Shown: positions 25,742 to 33,895 of the stretch, piece after piece
How the letters are laid out: each line of letters begins with the position of its first letter
Position numbering within the stretch: position 1 is the stretch's first letter
Source of the DNA: Desulfobulbus alkaliphilus
Lineage (GTDB): Bacteria; Desulfobacterota; Desulfobulbia; Desulfobulbales; Desulfobulbaceae
Length of the DNA: 64,000 bases
NCBI RefSeq assembly: GCF_016918545.1
Contig: NZ_JAFFQC010000017.1
Location: 1 to 64,000 of the forward strand
Direction of reading: 5' to 3'
The notes under the pieces: model-generated
What the model was told of the DNA's origin: nothing
Databases searched by the model: none
Seen by the model: the letters and a program-made list of their open reading frames with translations, nothing else
Program-made: the position numbers and the translations under genes

Positions 25742-25959
25742 CCTGAATCCGTGAGCGTTCGTCCGTGCGTCAGCTTCGTTGTTCGTGACCGTTCGATTAA
25801 AGTACACTTTATCGGACGGTTACGGGCAATGAAGATGGCGTGCGGACGGATGCCCCGAAGGGAGGCTGGTGAAAGTTTTTTTCAAGGGTTTAGCTGCAAT
25901 TATACTATGATTACAGCAAGGTATATCCAAAACAAGCGTCCAGCCGTCACGGATTCAGG
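25742..25959 (-). mobile_element. MITE, long form, 218 bp, TSD ATATT
   Basis: Two perfect 13-bp ends, full central hairpin, and flanking ATATT at 25737-25741 and 25960-25964. The left duplication lies within an older MITE fragment, so this is a nested insertion. The following stretch, 25960-26210, shows no gene, only GC-rich sequence I cannot assign. Confidence 0.9.
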
Positions 25960-26211
25960 ATATTATAATTGCAGTGGAATACAAGACGGTAGATCCGGGA
26001 ACTGAAACCGCTGACCAGGGAGGGTTGCACTGGTGGATCAGCAGACTGGCAACTGAAGTGATCCTGTGCGCGGGCGGCCGGACTGTCCGCAGGTGAAGCG
26101 TTGGTGAACGGTGACCAAAAAAATGGACATGTACGGTGGTGACGATGCCGGTTATGGCAACGGAAAAACAGAGCGACCCGGACAACAAACGGTCGGCAGG
26201 AGGGTGGTGAA

Positions 26212-26246
26212 CTGAAAAAAAATGGGGACTCCTGGCGGAATCCCCA
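26212..26246 (-). terminator. Terminator of the Cache-domain gene
   Basis: On the minus strand TGGGGATTCCGCCAGGAGTC, then CCCA, folds as a stem (TGGGGA/TCCCCA plus TCC/GGA) and is followed by a run of eight T. It lies 33 bp after the stop of the gene at 26279. Confidence 0.85.
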
Positions 26247-26278
26247 TGGATATCATGATTTGTTATTGCAGCTTTTAA

Positions 26279-26653
26279 TTAATATCCACTGCCGACGATC
26301 AGACCGGATTCGGTTTTCTTGACATAGGAATGCTTATCTTCGCCACCCCATTCATAGGTGATCCAGACGCCTTCAGCGGTCGCAGCCTGGAGGGCTTCGT
26401 AAATCGGCATGGCATGTTCTTTCAGATCCTCTCCCGCCAGGGTGGGATGTACATGCAACGTTCCCTCAGTGTCCATGATGAAGGCATATGGATCATAGGC
26501 ATCATAGGCAAAGCTGGTGACCTCCGCGCCTCCATCAATGCCGGCAACGATCTCATCCACATTTTTGCTGATGGCATCTCTGTCGGCGCAGAAGGCCTGG
26601 GTCGCAAAGAGAGCAACAGCGATCATGGAAAGCAGAACCATCAAACGTTTCAT
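26279..26653 (-). CDS. Secreted single-Cache-domain protein
   Basis: The 124-aa protein starts at ATG 26653 behind GAGGAGGAGAAATA; the open frame extends 50 codons further but without a site. The signal peptide is MKRLMVLLSMIAVALFATQA, cleaved near AFC-AD. The mature part has the small-Cache signature: FAYDAYDPYAFIMDTEGTLH, then HPTLAGEDL, and a YEWGGEDKHSYVKK strand leading to GLIVGSGY. These are ligand-binding sensor domains normally attached to chemoreceptors or kinases; here the domain is free and secreted with no output domain. It is a lone gene with its own terminator, and its partner is unknown. Confidence 0.82.
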   Translation of the reverse strand: MKRLMVLLSMIAVALFATQAFCADRDAISKNVDEIVAGIDGGAEVTSFAYDAYDPYAFIMDTEGTLHVHPTLAGEDLKEHAMPIYEALQAATAEGVWITYEWGGEDKHSYVKKTESGLIVGSGY

Positions 26654-27000
26654 TATTTCTCCTCCTCGTTTGTTGAAATCACTGACCCGCCCCATGCGGG
26701 TCCGCGAAAGCCGAAGGTCTATATCACTGCACCAGGGAGTCAACGCTCCATGGGATCTTTCCTCAAACGGAAAAAGTGAAGCCTGTGCCAAAAAAGAAAA
26801 CAATGAAACCGATTACTGGTATGTGCCTGTACAGGGCCAGGGAAGATACATGACCATCTGCTCTTGGACCACAGCTTGTCGACACTGCCACATTGCGGCA
26901 ATAATAATGGCATACAATGATACAATTTTCAACAAATAATATGCAGTGCGCCATTGATTCCCGGTACCCGGTACGGCGATCGTTGACCAGGACTCAACAC

Positions 27001-27029
27001 AAGGTTGATGAATGCAGGGCATCAACCTT
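27001..27029 (-). terminator. Hairpin after hcpR-like gene
   Basis: Perfect 10-bp stem AAGGTTGATG / CATCAACCTT with a 9-nt loop, 16 bp beyond the stop of the CRP/FNR regulator. There is no clear T-run, so this is a terminator or a 3' stabilising hairpin. Confidence 0.5.
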
Positions 27030-27044
27030 GATCCCATGCCGGAT

Positions 27045-27710
27045 CTAGCGTTGTCTTAACCCTTGTTCATCGCACACATGAATTGTTTTGCCCTCGACCC
27101 ATATTAATCCTTCTTCAGTCATTTTGGCAAAAATGCGCGAGAGTGTCTCCGGGCTTGTGCCAAGAAGACTGGCCAATTGGCCCTTGGGAATATCGAGCAC
27201 CACCTGATCATGCCGGTGTTGCTCGTCCATGAGATAGAGGAGATAGGATGCCAGCCTCCCCGGCACCTCCTTCAGAGCCAGATTCTCAATCTGGGTCGCA
27301 AACCGCCGCAGGCGCATAGAGAGCACGGCCAGCATGTTGAGAGCCAGCGAAGGATTGGCCGTCACCAGTTGAATAAACTCGGCACGTGGAAAAAAAATCA
27401 GTTCAGCCGCGCTCAGGGTTGTCGCATTGGCCGGATAGGGGCTGCCATGGAAAACAGGGACCTCACCGAACGGTTCACCTTCACCAAAGATGTGCAGGAT
27501 CTGTTCCTTGCCTTCCGCGGACATTTTAAAAATTTTCACCCGACCGGATGCCACCATGTAAAAACCGGCGGCGGGAGTCCCTTCAAAAAACACCGCAGTG
27601 CCTTTGTCGTAAGTTCTCGAGATGCCCAGCCTGCTGATTTCATGAATCTGATTCATTGGCAGCCCGCTGAAAAGATGGCTGCTGGCGAGCAATTCATGCC
27701 TTTTTTTCAT
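27045..27710 (-). CDS. hcpR: CRP/FNR-family regulator, HcpR-like
   Basis: The 221-aa protein has an N-terminal cyclic-nucleotide-type beta-barrel (about 15-125; SRTYDKGTAVFFEGTPAAGFYMVASG, FGEGEPFGEVPVF), a dimerisation helix and a C-terminal winged helix with GQLASLLGTSPETLSRIFAKM as recognition helix. It lacks the N-terminal Cys cluster of FNR. It is divergent from hcp, and a perfect palindrome lies between them. This is the arrangement of HcpR, the nitrosative-stress regulator of hcp in sulfate reducers, which senses NO through heme. The family is certain; the HcpR assignment rests on neighbours. Confidence 0.8.
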   Translation of the reverse strand: MKKRHELLASSHLFSGLPMNQIHEISRLGISRTYDKGTAVFFEGTPAAGFYMVASGRVKIFKMSAEGKEQILHIFGEGEPFGEVPVFHGSPYPANATTLSAAELIFFPRAEFIQLVTANPSLALNMLAVLSMRLRRFATQIENLALKEVPGRLASYLLYLMDEQHRHDQVVLDIPKGQLASLLGTSPETLSRIFAKMTEEGLIWVEGKTIHVCDEQGLRQR

Positions 27711-27732
27711 CGTTCCCCAAAAAAAAGTTGTT

Positions 27733-27748
27733 TTTGACCCAGGTCAAA
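27733..27748. promoter_or_regulatory. Palindromic operator TTTGACC-CA-GGTCAAA
   Basis: A perfect inverted repeat of 7 bp with 2-bp spacer lies 22 bp upstream of the regulator's start and 88 bp upstream of hcp. Its position and CRP/FNR-type symmetry make it the likely HcpR operator controlling both divergent genes. Confidence 0.7.
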
Positions 27749-27836
27749 GAAAGTATGTCAATAACTGGTAGAGTGGAGGCATACTACAGAGCAACACTGT
27801 CGAATGCGACACAAAAAAACAACAAGGAGGAATGCC

Positions 27837-29468
27837 ATGTTTTGCAATCAGTGTGAACAAACTGCCAAGGGAGTCGGCTGCAGCATCGTTGGAGTCTGCG
27901 GCAAGAACGAAGAAGTCGCCGATCTTCAGGATCTGCTTATCCACGCCCTGCAGGGCTTGGCTCTTTATGCCCATGAAGGCCGGAAGCTTGGTCTTGTTGA
28001 TGATGCCACCGATCTTTTTACCATGGAGGCCATCTTTTCCACTCTGACCAATGTCGATTTTGACGCTGACCGTTTTGTTGTCCTGATCAACAGGGCGGTG
28101 GAACTGCGCGAGGCCATGAATGCCAAGGTGGCGGCTGCCGGAGGCAAAACCGATTTTGATCAGGCTCCAGCCCATTTTATCCCCGCCGGATCAACCGCGG
28201 ATCTTGTTGCCCAGGGGCAAGCCCTCAATCTGATTGAAAACCTGGACAGCGATAGCAACATCCGCTCACTCAAACAGACCCTGCTCTACGGTCTTAAGGG
28301 TATTGCCGCCTATGCCGACCACGCTGCCATTCTCGGTCAGAAAGACCCAGCCATTGCCGCTTTCTGCTATGAAGCACTGACCGTGCTGCTTGCATCCGGC
28401 CTGACCGTGGAGCAATGCGTACCGGTGGCAATGAAGGCCGGTGCCATCAACCTGCGGGCCATGGAGCTGCTTGATGCGGGCAATACCGGCACCTATGGTC
28501 ACCCGGTCCCGACCTCGGTGCCATTGGGACACCGAAAAAACAAGTGCATTCTGATTTCAGGCCACGATCTCCACGATCTCGAACTGCTCCTCAAGCAAAG
28601 TGAAGGAAAAGGTGTCGATATTTATACCCATGGTGAGATGCTTCCCTGTCACGGATATCCGGAATTGAAGAAATATGCCCATTTCTACGGCCATTATGGT
28701 ACGGCCTGGCAAAATCAGCAGAAAGAATTCCCGCAGTTTCCGGGCCCGATCCTGTTCACCACCAACTGCATCCAGAAACCACGGGACGATTATAAAGATC
28801 GGGTTTTCACTACTGGTCTGGTGGGGTGGCCAGGGGTCAAGCATATCAGCGACAAAGATTTTTCAGCGGTCATTGACATGGCTCTGGCCATGGACGGTTT
28901 CACCGACGAAGTCGACAACGGATCGGTCATGGTCGGCTTTGCCCGCAATGCAGTGCTGGGCGTGGCCGGTAAGGTGATCGAAGCAGTTAAATCCAAGGCC
29001 ATCCGGCATTTTTTCCTGGTTGGTGGTTGCGACGGTGCCAAACCCGGCCGTGATTATTTCACCAAATTTGTCGAGCAGGTTCCCAAGGACTGTGTGGTCC
29101 TGACCTTGGCTTGCGGTAAATTCCGCTTTTTCGACCAGAATCTTGGCGATATCGGAGGCATTCCCCGCCTGCTCGATGTCGGCCAGTGCAATGACTCTTA
29201 CTCGGCCATCCAGATCGCGGTTACCCTGGCCAAGGCCTTTGAATGCGAGGTCAATGATCTGCCGCTCTCCATGATCATTTCCTGGTATGAGCAGAAGGCC
29301 GTGGCGGTGCTCCTGACCCTCCTCTACCTGGGGATCAAGGATATTCGCCTCGGACCGTCGCTGCCGGCATTTATTTCACCTGATGTCCTGCAATTTCTGG
29401 TCGATACCTTTGCCATCAAACCAGTGGCCGACACACCGGAGGAAGATCTGCAATCCATTCTTGGCTGA
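27837..29468 (+). CDS. hcp: Hydroxylamine reductase / hybrid-cluster protein
   Basis: The 543-aa protein starts at ATG 27837 behind AAGGAGGAATGCC. The N-terminus MFCNQCEQTAKGVGCSIVGV, then CGK, gives the C-x2-C-x8-C-x5-C set for the proximal Fe-S cluster, as in Desulfovibrio-type Hcp. Later segments carry hybrid-cluster ligands: HGEMLPCHGYPEL, TTNCIQKP, LVGGCDGAKPGRDYFT, TLACGKFRF and DVGQCNDSYS. Hcp reduces nitric oxide and hydroxylamine and protects anaerobes from nitrosative stress. It heads a row with a small siroheme protein and an Fe-S protein. Confidence 0.95.
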   Translation: MFCNQCEQTAKGVGCSIVGVCGKNEEVADLQDLLIHALQGLALYAHEGRKLGLVDDATDLFTMEAIFSTLTNVDFDADRFVVLINRAVELREAMNAKVAAAGGKTDFDQAPAHFIPAGSTADLVAQGQALNLIENLDSDSNIRSLKQTLLYGLKGIAAYADHAAILGQKDPAIAAFCYEALTVLLASGLTVEQCVPVAMKAGAINLRAMELLDAGNTGTYGHPVPTSVPLGHRKNKCILISGHDLHDLELLLKQSEGKGVDIYTHGEMLPCHGYPELKKYAHFYGHYGTAWQNQQKEFPQFPGPILFTTNCIQKPRDDYKDRVFTTGLVGWPGVKHISDKDFSAVIDMALAMDGFTDEVDNGSVMVGFARNAVLGVAGKVIEAVKSKAIRHFFLVGGCDGAKPGRDYFTKFVEQVPKDCVVLTLACGKFRFFDQNLGDIGGIPRLLDVGQCNDSYSAIQIAVTLAKAFECEVNDLPLSMIISWYEQKAVAVLLTLLYLGIKDIRLGPSLPAFISPDVLQFLVDTFAIKPVADTPEEDLQSILG

Positions 29469-29500
29469 GCCATTTTTCTCATTCTTTGCAACCAACAGGC

Positions 29501-29528
29501 CCACACGGACCTCATCCGGTCCGTGTGG
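29501..29528 (+). terminator. Hairpin between hcp and the siroheme protein gene
   Basis: Perfect 10-bp stem CCACACGGAC / GTCCGTGTGG with an 8-nt loop, 32 bp after the hcp stop. No T-run follows, so read-through to the next gene is likely. Confidence 0.5.
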
Positions 29529-29592
29529 ACCCCAGGTCATGCAGCTGTACGCATGCACTCCCATGAACCTTTCCGCCTCGGCACCAGGGACA

Positions 29593-30219
29593 ATGACTCA
29601 TAAGACCTATACCGTGCTTCCCGACATCCACGCCGGCATGCTCACTCCGGACAACCTGGAAAATCTGGCAGCCCTGGCCCGGTCATACCGGATACCTCGA
29701 ATGAAAATCACCAGTGCCCAGCGCATCGCTGTCCTGGGACTGGCCCCGGATGATTTGCAAGCCCTGCAAGCCGAACTGGGGATTACCAGCAGTCCGCCGC
29801 ACACCCGTAATCGGGTTCATTACGTCCAGGCCTGCCCCGGCAGCACCTGGTGCAAACATGGTGTCGGTGATGCCCTGACTGTAGGGCGGAGGCTGGAACA
29901 ACTCGAATTAGCCGGCCCGCTTCCAGCGAAAGTGAAAGTCGGGGTTTCCGGATGCCGCATGTGCTGCTGTGAATCTTGGGTCAGGGATGTGGGACTGGCA
30001 GCGGAAAAGAAAGGGTGGCGGTTGAGTTTCGGTGGCAATGGTGCCGGTCGACCACGCATCGGTGATCTGGTCGCTCAAGGATTGAGTGATGATGAGGCGG
30101 TCACCCTGGTGAAAAAGACCCTGAACTATTATATTCAAGAAGCGCGATGCAAAACCCGTTCTGCTCGATTCATGGAACGGGTCGGCATCGATACCCTGAA
30201 AAAAGCTCTTTTGGGCTGA
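29593..30219 (+). CDS. Small assimilatory-type sulfite/nitrite reductase-like siroheme protein
   Basis: The 208-aa protein (start ATG 29593 after AGGGACA; ATG 29563 is the alternative) consists of one ferredoxin-like half-domain (about 8-65) plus a siroheme/[4Fe-4S] domain. The ligands are CPGSTWCKHG (C-x5-C) and SGCRMCCCESW (C-x3-C). This is the short architecture of the 23-27 kDa low-spin sulfite reductase-like proteins of Desulfovibrio and Desulfuromonas, about a third the size of a full reductase. It follows hcp and precedes an Fe-S protein, so a role in nitrite/NO detoxification or electron transfer is plausible; substrate is unproven. Confidence 0.72.
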   Translation: MTHKTYTVLPDIHAGMLTPDNLENLAALARSYRIPRMKITSAQRIAVLGLAPDDLQALQAELGITSSPPHTRNRVHYVQACPGSTWCKHGVGDALTVGRRLEQLELAGPLPAKVKVGVSGCRMCCCESWVRDVGLAAEKKGWRLSFGGNGAGRPRIGDLVAQGLSDDEAVTLVKKTLNYYIQEARCKTRSARFMERVGIDTLKKALLG

Positions 30220-30253
30220 AAACCATCATATTTCTCTCTGGACAACATACACC

Positions 30254-30997
30254 ATGAAAGTGAAACGAAACATTATCGCCATTGACGAAGAACTCTGCAA
30301 CGGATGTGGACTTTGTGTCCCGGACTGTGCTGAGGGGTCCCTGCGGATCATTGATGGTAAAGCCCGCCTGGTGGCAGATAAACTCTGCGACGGATTGGGT
30401 GCCTGCCTTGGTTCCTGCCCCACCGGGGCCTTGCAAATCATAGAACGTGAAGCGGAAGAGTTCGACGAAGCCGCAGTGGAGGAATTTCTGGCATCGCAGA
30501 AAAAATCAACCCTGGCCCCGGTGTCGTCAGGGAGCGGTTGCCCCTCCGCCCGGCTGCAGGTCCTGCAACCGATGCCCCCCTGCCAGACAGCCAATATTCC
30601 CAGTCTGCAGAGCGAATCGGCCTTGTCCCACTGGCCGGTACAAATCCGCCTGATTCCGGCCAACGCCTCTTTTCTGGGAAATTGTGATCTGCTGGTAACT
30701 GCCGATTGTACCGCGGTTGCCTATGCCGGTCTGCAAAAAGATTTTCTGGCCGGTCGGGTGGTGATGATGGGTTGCCCCAAATTTGACGATCAGCAACTCT
30801 ACCTTGATCGTTTCACCGAGATCTTTCGCACCCGCACTCTCAAATCCCTGACCATCCTGATCATGGAAGTGCCCTGCTGTCACGTTATGGTGCCGATCAT
30901 CAAGAAAGCCTATGATGATGCCGGCAAGCCTGCGCTCCCTGTCCGCCAGGTGGTTATTTCCACCCAGGGTGAAATCAAATCGGACACCCCATGGTAG
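30254..30997 (+). CDS. Two-[4Fe-4S] ferredoxin-like Fe-S protein of the hcp locus
   Basis: The 247-aa protein has an N-terminal bacterial ferredoxin domain: ELCNGCGLCVPDCAEGSL, then a second, irregular motif LCDGLGACLGSCPTGAL. From about residue 60 to 247 there is a domain of unknown fold with Cys in LVTADC, GCPKFDD and VPCCHVM. A protein of this design sits next to hcp in Desulfovibrio and is induced with it, so it probably passes electrons to Hcp or the siroheme protein. It starts 34 bp after the latter. Confidence 0.8.
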   Translation: MKVKRNIIAIDEELCNGCGLCVPDCAEGSLRIIDGKARLVADKLCDGLGACLGSCPTGALQIIEREAEEFDEAAVEEFLASQKKSTLAPVSSGSGCPSARLQVLQPMPPCQTANIPSLQSESALSHWPVQIRLIPANASFLGNCDLLVTADCTAVAYAGLQKDFLAGRVVMMGCPKFDDQQLYLDRFTEIFRTRTLKSLTILIMEVPCCHVMVPIIKKAYDDAGKPALPVRQVVISTQGEIKSDTPW

Positions 30998-31005
30998 ACT
31001 GCCGT

Positions 31006-31050
31006 CACACCCCGGACCCATTGCCTCTTTTACCATGGCCCCGGGGTGTG
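31006..31050 (+). terminator. Long-loop inverted repeat after the hcp block
   Basis: Perfect 10-bp stem CACACCCCGG / CCGGGGTGTG with a 25-nt loop, 8 bp after the ferredoxin stop. There is no T-run. It is a possible terminator or mRNA 3' structure. Confidence 0.4.
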
Positions 31051-31189
31051 GATCCTCTATTCCTTGTGGACAACAAAGACGAACCCGTCGTCTGGTTCAA
31101 TGCAGGGACGCACCCTTTGCTCAAAGCCGATTCTCATCGACCATCACATCACGTTCCTGCGCGGATCACTTTTGAGGGGTGATACGCGC

Positions 31190-31690
31190 ATGATCCCATC
31201 CAACCTCACCCTGATCGGCATGCCTGGCGCCGGTAAAACCACGGTGGGTCTCCTGGTGGCCAAAAGTCTTTCCCTGAACTTCATCGATACTGACTCCCTC
31301 ATCGAGGTCAACCAGGGAAAAACCCTGCAGCAGATAGTGGATGATTACGGTCATCTCCACCTGCGGGCCATTGAGGAAAAGGAAATTCTCGCGATCAACC
31401 TCAACCGCCATGTTATCGCCACCGGCGGCAGCGCCGTCTACAGTGCAAAGGCTATGGCCCACCTGCAGCGACTGTCAACCATTGTTTTTCTCCAGGTCTC
31501 AAGAGTTGAAATCGAAAGACGGATCAACAATTTCAACACCAGAGGCATTGCCAAGTCAACACACCAGACCTTCCAGGGCCTCTATGATGAGCGTCAAGTC
31601 CTCTATGCGCGATATGCTGGAATGACCATTCCCTGTGATGGTCGTGACCAGGATGAAGTCGTCAGGCTGATCATGGAAAAGTTGAAGTGA
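31190..31690 (+). CDS. aroK: Shikimate kinase
   Basis: The 166-aa P-loop kinase phosphorylates shikimate in aromatic amino acid synthesis. Walker A is GMPGAGKTTVG, the shikimate-binding DTD is in FIDTDSLIEV, and ATGGSAVY fits the GGG-type substrate loop; R in IERRINNFNTRGIA belongs to the lid. ATG 31190 is chosen because the family starts at the P-loop; the frame is open 144 bp further upstream with nonconserved sequence. Some residues of the GGG motif differ (GGS), so another small kinase of this family is possible. Confidence 0.78.
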   Translation: MIPSNLTLIGMPGAGKTTVGLLVAKSLSLNFIDTDSLIEVNQGKTLQQIVDDYGHLHLRAIEEKEILAINLNRHVIATGGSAVYSAKAMAHLQRLSTIVFLQVSRVEIERRINNFNTRGIAKSTHQTFQGLYDERQVLYARYAGMTIPCDGRDQDEVVRLIMEKLK

Positions 31691-31710
31691 TACGTTAAAA
31701 AAACCACTCG

Positions 31711-31789
31711 CCTGGTGGAGTTCTCGTCAAAGATTTTTCGAAATTACAGTAATATATATCCAAAAAAGTCCAGTCGTCACGGATTCAGG
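31711..31789 (-). repeat. Degenerate MITE fragment
   Basis: The right part (TATATCCAAAAAAGTCCAGT, then CGTCACGGATTCAGG) matches the AT-rich half and terminus of the MITE family in inverted orientation; the other end and the central hairpin are missing. It follows the shikimate kinase stop by 21 bp. Confidence 0.6.
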
Positions 31790-31892
31790 ATAACTAAAAA
31801 AGCCTGGTCAACCGAAGCCAGTCATTGTACGATATGCAGAGAGAATTATTTCTGACGCGACAGCCAATTCCATCTCCGATCCTCTTCTTGCC

Positions 31893-32708
31893 ATGCAGCA
31901 ACCACATCAACGCTTCCCCGTGCAATCGTCCCGCCTTCACCTCTGGTGCTTTATCATCAGTACCGTGCTCCTTTTGTCCATTCCAGGAGGCATCCGGGGG
32001 GACGAGCCAATCCCAAACAAGACGGACCCCCAGGTATCCCATTCCCTGCCAATGGATAAGGCTTCAGGGGAAGTCATGCTCATTGACGGCATCGTCTATC
32101 CTATTCCTCCTCCCTGGGCCGGCAACAAGATAGAGCCTTCTGGTAATGTTGTTGAAAAATTACGGAAAATACCCCGGGAATTGACCCATGATCGCACCGA
32201 GATCTATCTTCATGAAAAAGCCGTGGCGCCGCTCAAGGCCATGACATCGGCGGCGGCGGAGGAAGGAGTCGCCCTTGAGGTGCATTCCGGATACCGCAGC
32301 GCTCGATATCAGAGAACGATCATCAAGCAACTCATGGCCAGAGGCAGGACTTTCGACGACATCATCCGCTATGTCGCGCCGCCAGGGTATTCCGAGCATA
32401 TGCTGGGAACGGTGGTTGATTTTTATCCGAGCAACTGGACCTTTGTCGATACAGAGGCCTACCAGTGGCTGCGCCTACATGCAGGAGAGTACGGGTTTAT
32501 TGAAACCTATCACCAGAACAACCGCACCGGACATCCCTGGGAACCCTGGCATTGGAAATATGAGCCACCTCCGGGTGTGCCAGTCCTCTTTTCCGATGCC
32601 CCCATGAAAACAGGCCGGACCGAATCGGAACCCCCGGGTTCTTCGTTCTCTGCCCAGCCCTCTACTCCAAACAAAACTTCAATAGATTATGAAGAAAATG
32701 ACCGTTGA
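31893..32708 (+). CDS. VanY-type D,D-carboxypeptidase (M15B)
   Basis: The 271-aa protein has a membrane anchor or signal near residues 12-30 (LHLWCFIISTVLLLSIPGG) and a peptidase M15B domain at about 95-235. Zinc-site motifs are visible: SGYRSARYQ, GYSEHMLGTVVDF (H..D) and EPWHWKYEP (final His). Such enzymes trim the terminal D-Ala of peptidoglycan stem peptides. The C-terminal 35 residues are low-complexity Ser/Pro/Thr. The start lacks a clear ribosome site. No vancomycin-resistance genes are adjacent, so a housekeeping cell-wall role is more likely. Confidence 0.85.
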   Translation: MQQPHQRFPVQSSRLHLWCFIISTVLLLSIPGGIRGDEPIPNKTDPQVSHSLPMDKASGEVMLIDGIVYPIPPPWAGNKIEPSGNVVEKLRKIPRELTHDRTEIYLHEKAVAPLKAMTSAAAEEGVALEVHSGYRSARYQRTIIKQLMARGRTFDDIIRYVAPPGYSEHMLGTVVDFYPSNWTFVDTEAYQWLRLHAGEYGFIETYHQNNRTGHPWEPWHWKYEPPPGVPVLFSDAPMKTGRTESEPPGSSFSAQPSTPNKTSIDYEENDR

Positions 32709-32764
32709 CCGAGTGCAGGTTAAAGATTGACAAACCCGGAACCCTGTACCAGCAAAAACTACCG

Positions 32765-32891
32765 CCTGAATCCGTGACGGCTGGACTCTTGTTTTGAATA
32801 TATCTCACTGTAATCATTTTTATAATTTCAGCAGAATCCTTAAAGAGAACCTTCACCAGCCGCCCTTCGGGGCATCCGCTCACGGATCCGG
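32765..32891 (+). mobile_element. MITE, short form, 127 bp
   Basis: Left end CCTGAATCCGTGACGGCTGG, right end CGCTCACGGATCCGG. It keeps the AT-rich part and the small GCCCTTCGGGGC hairpin but lacks the long central hairpin. Flanks TACCG and TACCA agree at 4 of 5 bases. The right end abuts the stop codon of the NifX-like gene at 32892. Confidence 0.8.
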
Positions 32892-33251
32892 CTACCAGTG
32901 AGCCTCCTTGTTGGCCGCCGTGGCAAAAGTTACCTGGCCATCCTTGAAGGCCTGTACTGCCTCGCGAACCGTGCCGGAAGTGTCACTGACCACTTTGATT
33001 CCAGCAGCTTCCAGGGTCATAAAGGCCTTGGGGCCGCAATATCCGGTCATGAGCACCGAGGCCCCTTTGTCGCTCACCATGGTGGCCGCCTGGATGCCCG
33101 CTCCCTTGAAGGCATTGACATTTATCGAATTATCCACCACCTCAAACTCCAGGGTTTCCGTGTCAACAATGAGAATATAGGGAGCGCGACCGAAACGGGG
33201 ATCCATTTCACTGTCGAGGTTGAGACCTTTTGATGTGACTGCAATTTTCAT
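32892..33251 (-). CDS. NifX/ORP-like Mo-Fe cluster-binding protein
   Basis: The 119-aa protein is a complete dinitrogenase FeMo-cofactor-type domain (NifX/NifB C-terminal/NafY family): MKIAVTSKGLNLDSEMDPRFG, then PYILIVDTETLEFEVVDN and GAGIQAATMVSDKGASVLMTG with YCGPKAF. No nif genes are nearby. With paired MinD-type ATPases and a sigma-54 regulator, the set looks like the orange protein (ORP) cluster of sulfate reducers, in which a protein of this family binds a Mo-Cu-S cluster. An AAGGAG site precedes the start. It is last in its operon; a MITE touches the stop. Confidence 0.85.
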   Translation of the reverse strand: MKIAVTSKGLNLDSEMDPRFGRAPYILIVDTETLEFEVVDNSINVNAFKGAGIQAATMVSDKGASVLMTGYCGPKAFMTLEAAGIKVVSDTSGTVREAVQAFKDGQVTFATAANKEAHW

Positions 33252-33274
33252 GGTTTACTCCTTGCCGAGCGCGG

Positions 33275-33649
33275 TCAGCGACCGCCACCGCCACAGACCT
33301 GATGGTCGGTGATTTTCTGCAGAGCACCAGCAAGGAAATCCTCAACCACGGGGCGGATCTCAGCTCGCTCCCCGTCGTGGTAGACTTCTATGCCCACCTG
33401 CCTGAAACCCATCAGCGGTCGCATACCGATACCGCCCACCACCAGGGCATTCACTCCGGCTTCAGCCAGCAGATTGACCGGCACCATGCAACCACCCTGG
33501 ACATGCTCACGATTGGCCAGGATTGAGACCTGTTTGATCTGACCATTCTCGACGTCAATGCAGGTAAAAACATCGCAGTGACCGAAATGCCCTGCCCTCA
33601 TGCCATCTAATCCGCCGTTACCCTCTGAAGGGATTGCCACGCGCACCAT
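33275..33649 (-). CDS. NifX/ORP-like Mo-Fe cluster-binding protein, second copy
   Basis: The 124-aa protein of the same fold carries MVRVAIPSEGNGGLDGMRAG, then HFGHCDVFTCIDVENGQIK, VQGGCMVPVNLLAEAGVNAL, VVGGIGMRPLMGF and a Gly/Cys tail (QVCGGGGR). The HFGHCD and QGGC cysteines distinguish it from its neighbour 23 bp downstream and resemble the Fe-S/ORP-associated subtype. It is probably co-transcribed with that gene. A long MITE lies directly upstream (33678-33894), between it and the first MinD-like gene. Confidence 0.85.
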   Translation of the reverse strand: MVRVAIPSEGNGGLDGMRAGHFGHCDVFTCIDVENGQIKQVSILANREHVQGGCMVPVNLLAEAGVNALVVGGIGMRPLMGFRQVGIEVYHDGERAEIRPVVEDFLAGALQKITDHQVCGGGGR

Positions 33650-33677
33650 TGTCCTACTCCTTTTGATCTTTCTTACT

Positions 33678-33894
33678 CCTCAATCCGTGACGACAGGAAT
33701 CTTGTTGGGAATATATTTTTTAATCAGATTATAAATGCGGCGACTTTTCTTGTACTGTGCCGTCACCCGCCGCCCTTCGGGGCGTCCGTTCGCACGCCGT
33801 TTTCATTGCCCGTACATGTCCGATACAGTGTCCTTTTTCATCGAACGGTCACCAACAACAAAGCTGACGCGCGGACGAACGCTCACAAATCCAG
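33678..33894 (+). mobile_element. MITE, long form, 217 bp
   Basis: Left end CCTCAATCCGTGA, right end CTCACAAATCCAG (slightly decayed ITRs), with full AT-rich part and central hairpin. Flanks TTACT and TTATT agree at 4 of 5. It lies inside the ORP-like gene row, 28 bp upstream of the second NifX-like gene and 1 bp from the stop of the MinD-like gene at 33896. Confidence 0.85.
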
Positions 33895-33895
33895 A

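Noticed and set aside
25751..26005. Recurring frame MSVRPCVSFVVRDRS (also at 16535-16717 and 42660-42884)
   Set aside because: It is the translation of the MITE central hairpin. Similarity between the copies comes from the repeat, not from a protein family, and no ribosome site is present.
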